Shown here one piece after another: positions 62,447 to 64,000 of a stretch of 64,000 nucleotides of DNA; positions within the stretch are counted from its first letter, which is position 1; every line of letters begins with the position of its first letter. The stretch comes from Methylophilus glucosoxydans. Its GTDB lineage: Bacteria > Pseudomonadota > Gammaproteobacteria > Burkholderiales > Methylophilaceae. The translations under genes and the position numbers were made by a program. Location: assembly GCF_042676145.1 (NCBI RefSeq), contig NZ_JBHTJW010000002.1, positions 1,612,001-1,676,000 on the forward strand. Reading direction: 5' to 3'. The notes beneath the pieces are model-generated. The model was not told the DNA's origin and did not search any database. It saw nothing but the letters and a program-made list of their open reading frames with translations.

Positions 62447-63877
62447 TCAAGCAAACTTGGAAAGTTGTGTCAGCGTTGTCTCAAGCAGTGTCATGGCAGC
62501 AGCTACAGATACGTCTTCGACATAACAGCGGAACTCTGGCGCATTTCCTGAAGGGCGTAAATGAACAATCTGATTTGACGTCAAGGTTAATCTCAAACCA
62601 TCAGTGGTATCCACCTGACTCACCTTAAACGGCAATTTTAAAGCATCTACCAGCACATCAAGATTGACAGACCATTCAGCTAACAAGGCCTGACTTTTAC
62701 TGGTGGCAAAATTTTGCAGTCGGTCACTGGCGGTAAACCTTTGCGGTAACATCGCTACCTGTTGTGACAGTGCTTGACCGAGCTGTTTAACTTGGGTCAG
62801 CAGAATTACAACTGGCAAAACTGCATCCCTAGTTGGCAATGCGGCCAATGCAGGAAACTGTGGTGATGGGCTACCCAATAAAAAACCGCCATTCGCTTCA
62901 AATCCCGCCACACCGCTTGCCCCACCTGCAGCAAGTTGTTCCATCCCTGCAATGACAAATGGAGAACCAATCCTGGTGCGAATCACTTGCTTAAAGAAAC
63001 CACTATTTTCTATCGCTGTATTACAACTGACAGGGACTGCCAAATGATCAATCTTCAAAGCTCTTGCCGTCAACAGCCCCACAATATCGCCACGTAACCA
63101 TTGCCCGCACTCATCACTAATCAGTGGACGATCACCATCACCATCAGTAGAGATAATAGCATCCACCTCATATTGTCTAGCCCATGCCAAACCACGCTGT
63201 ACATCTTCTGCCGAGACTGCTTCTGTATCAATAGGCACAAACGACTCCGAGCGCTCTAAACAAATCACCTCAGCGCCCAAGCTTGTCAACAACGCCTGCA
63301 TCAAATCGCGCCCAACGCTAGAATGCTGGTAAAGCGCAAGCTTCAAACCTGAGAGCCCATTCACCCCTGCAACAGCAATATAACGTTGCATATATTCCTG
63401 ATAGGCGTCAGGATTGACGGGCGACAGTGCCGTTTCATCTACTGCCCTCTCCGTCAATTCACAGTCAAGCATGGCCGCTTCATCCGATTTACTGATCTCA
63501 CCATCCGGGCGGTAAAACTTGAGACCATTACGGTCAAACGGAATATGACTGCCTGTCACCATAATGCCTGGGATTTGTCGTGTCTGCGCATATAAAGCCA
63601 ACGCAGGTGTTGGGATTGCATCGCAAAATACAGCCTCAATCCCTAGTTGACGCAACATGCTGGCGCAAGCCTGCGCAATACGCAAACTACTGGGGCGCAA
63701 ATCTACCGCAATCGCCACCTTGTCAAAGCGAAAATTCGCCTGCATGGTGCACGCAAAGGCCTGTGTATAGGCAGCACACACCTCATCAGTCAGCGCAGAG
63801 ACCAAGCCGCGTGCGCCACTGGTACCAAATGCTACCCCACTCTGCTGAATTACATCTTTTAATTGAGTCACTGCCAT
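62447..63877 (-). CDS. Phosphomannomutase/phosphoglucomutase family enzyme
   Basis: 476 residues of the alpha-D-phosphohexomutase family: FGTSGARGLV at the N-terminus, VTGSHIPFDRNG with the phospho-serine near residue 108, STDGDGDRPLI for Mg, FEANGGFLLG for sugar binding and LRPSGNAPEFRCY for phosphate. The VTGSHIP form, in place of TASHNP, is the one I know from proteobacterial phosphomannomutases. It follows the mannose-1-phosphate guanylyltransferase gene by 22 bases, which supports mannose-6-phosphate to mannose-1-phosphate as the reaction for exopolysaccharide. Confidence 0.92.
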   Translation of the reverse strand: MAVTQLKDVIQQSGVAFGTSGARGLVSALTDEVCAAYTQAFACTMQANFRFDKVAIAVDLRPSSLRIAQACASMLRQLGIEAVFCDAIPTPALALYAQTRQIPGIMVTGSHIPFDRNGLKFYRPDGEISKSDEAAMLDCELTERAVDETALSPVNPDAYQEYMQRYIAVAGVNGLSGLKLALYQHSSVGRDLMQALLTSLGAEVICLERSESFVPIDTEAVSAEDVQRGLAWARQYEVDAIISTDGDGDRPLISDECGQWLRGDIVGLLTARALKIDHLAVPVSCNTAIENSGFFKQVIRTRIGSPFVIAGMEQLAAGGASGVAGFEANGGFLLGSPSPQFPALAALPTRDAVLPVVILLTQVKQLGQALSQQVAMLPQRFTASDRLQNFATSKSQALLAEWSVNLDVLVDALKLPFKVSQVDTTDGLRLTLTSNQIVHLRPSGNAPEFRCYVEDVSVAAAMTLLETTLTQLSKFA

Positions 63878-63899
63878 CTCTCAGTTAAGGCCATCGCAT

Positions 63900-64000
63900 T
63901 CAAGCGCGACCATAAGTATCCTCATAGCGCACAATATCGTCCTCGCCCAAATAGCTGCCAGACTGCACTTCAATCAGATGCAATGGCAATTTGCCGGGAT
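63900..64000 (-). CDS. Mannose-1-phosphate guanylyltransferase / mannose-6-phosphate isomerase, C-terminal end (partial)
   Basis: Only the last 32 codons are inside the window. They read PLHLIEVQSGSYLGEDDIVR followed by YEDTYGR, the cupin end of type II phosphomannose isomerase/GDP-mannose pyrophosphorylase. The gene continues beyond the right edge. With the next gene it would make GDP-mannose. Confidence 0.88.
   Translation of the reverse strand, partial: PGKLPLHLIEVQSGSYLGEDDIVRYEDTYGRA

Noticed and set aside
62447..63877. VTGSHIP in the phosphohexomutase as an unusual active site
   Set aside because: I know this variant from other proteobacterial phosphomannomutases, so it is not peculiar to this gene.

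Overview
The window looks like chromosome from a methylotrophic betaproteobacterium, most likely Methylophilaceae (Methylophilus/Methylotenera-like). This rests on a formaldehyde-activating-enzyme homologue, a PQQ dehydrogenase, the tyrA-aroA-cmk-rpsA-ihfB-lapB-pyrF order, a tmRNA tag ANDETYALAA and an array of PEP-CTERM proteins. The assignment is inference from gene content; no database was searched.

Layout. (1) 75-13313: a chemotaxis cluster of three multi-HAMP chemoreceptors, a Fae-like protein with a C-terminal tail, then cheR, cheD, cheB, cheY and cheZ. (2) 13393-15392: an acetaldehyde-type aldehyde dehydrogenase with its DUF779 partner. (3) 15716-18484: tRNA-Ser(GGA) followed by a 2.7-kb decayed island that ends in a 12-bp copy of the tRNA 3' end. 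It holds a broken integrase and an AbiJ-like protein. (4) 18531-26742: housekeeping genes (comEA-like, pyrF, lapB, ihfB, rpsA, cmk, aroA, tyrA) and tmRNA. (5) 26757-28919: a three-gene CheX-like / response regulator / coiled-coil operon.

(6) 29625-41191: the most striking region. A near-perfect XerCD dif site (replication terminus) is split by an 11.5-kb filamentous (inovirus) prophage. The left site keeps a canonical XerD arm and the right site a canonical XerC arm; joined through the shared TATACA core they restore a textbook dif. The phage carries the usual genes on the minus strand: Rep, a pV-like protein, three tiny membrane proteins, a pVIII-like coat, a pIII-like adsorption protein, a pVI-like protein, Zot/pI and a pIV secretin. 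It also has a GC-rich hairpin region that is probably the origin, DUF3653-like regulators, and a complete cytosine methyltransferase plus restriction-endonuclease pair as cargo.

(7) 41314-43101: a PQQ lipoprotein dehydrogenase with an altered active-site position. (8) 43308-51182: a membrane-lipid modification locus with two cyclopropane-synthase-type methyltransferases, DUF2878, DUF1295, lipocalin, desaturase, FAD oxidoreductase and DUF1365. This set resembles the singlet-oxygen/fatty-acid-modification genes of alphaproteobacteria. (9) 51219-57091: mnmC, a TPR glycosyltransferase, a DMT exporter and dapC. (10) 57149-60551: six tandem PEP-CTERM proteins. (11) 60840-64000: lnt, a phosphomannomutase and the end of a mannose-1-phosphate guanylyltransferase.

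Best candidates for new biology: a Fae-like protein built into a chemotaxis operon (possible C1 sensing), and an inovirus at dif that carries a restriction-modification system and has its regulator gene fused across the attachment site.
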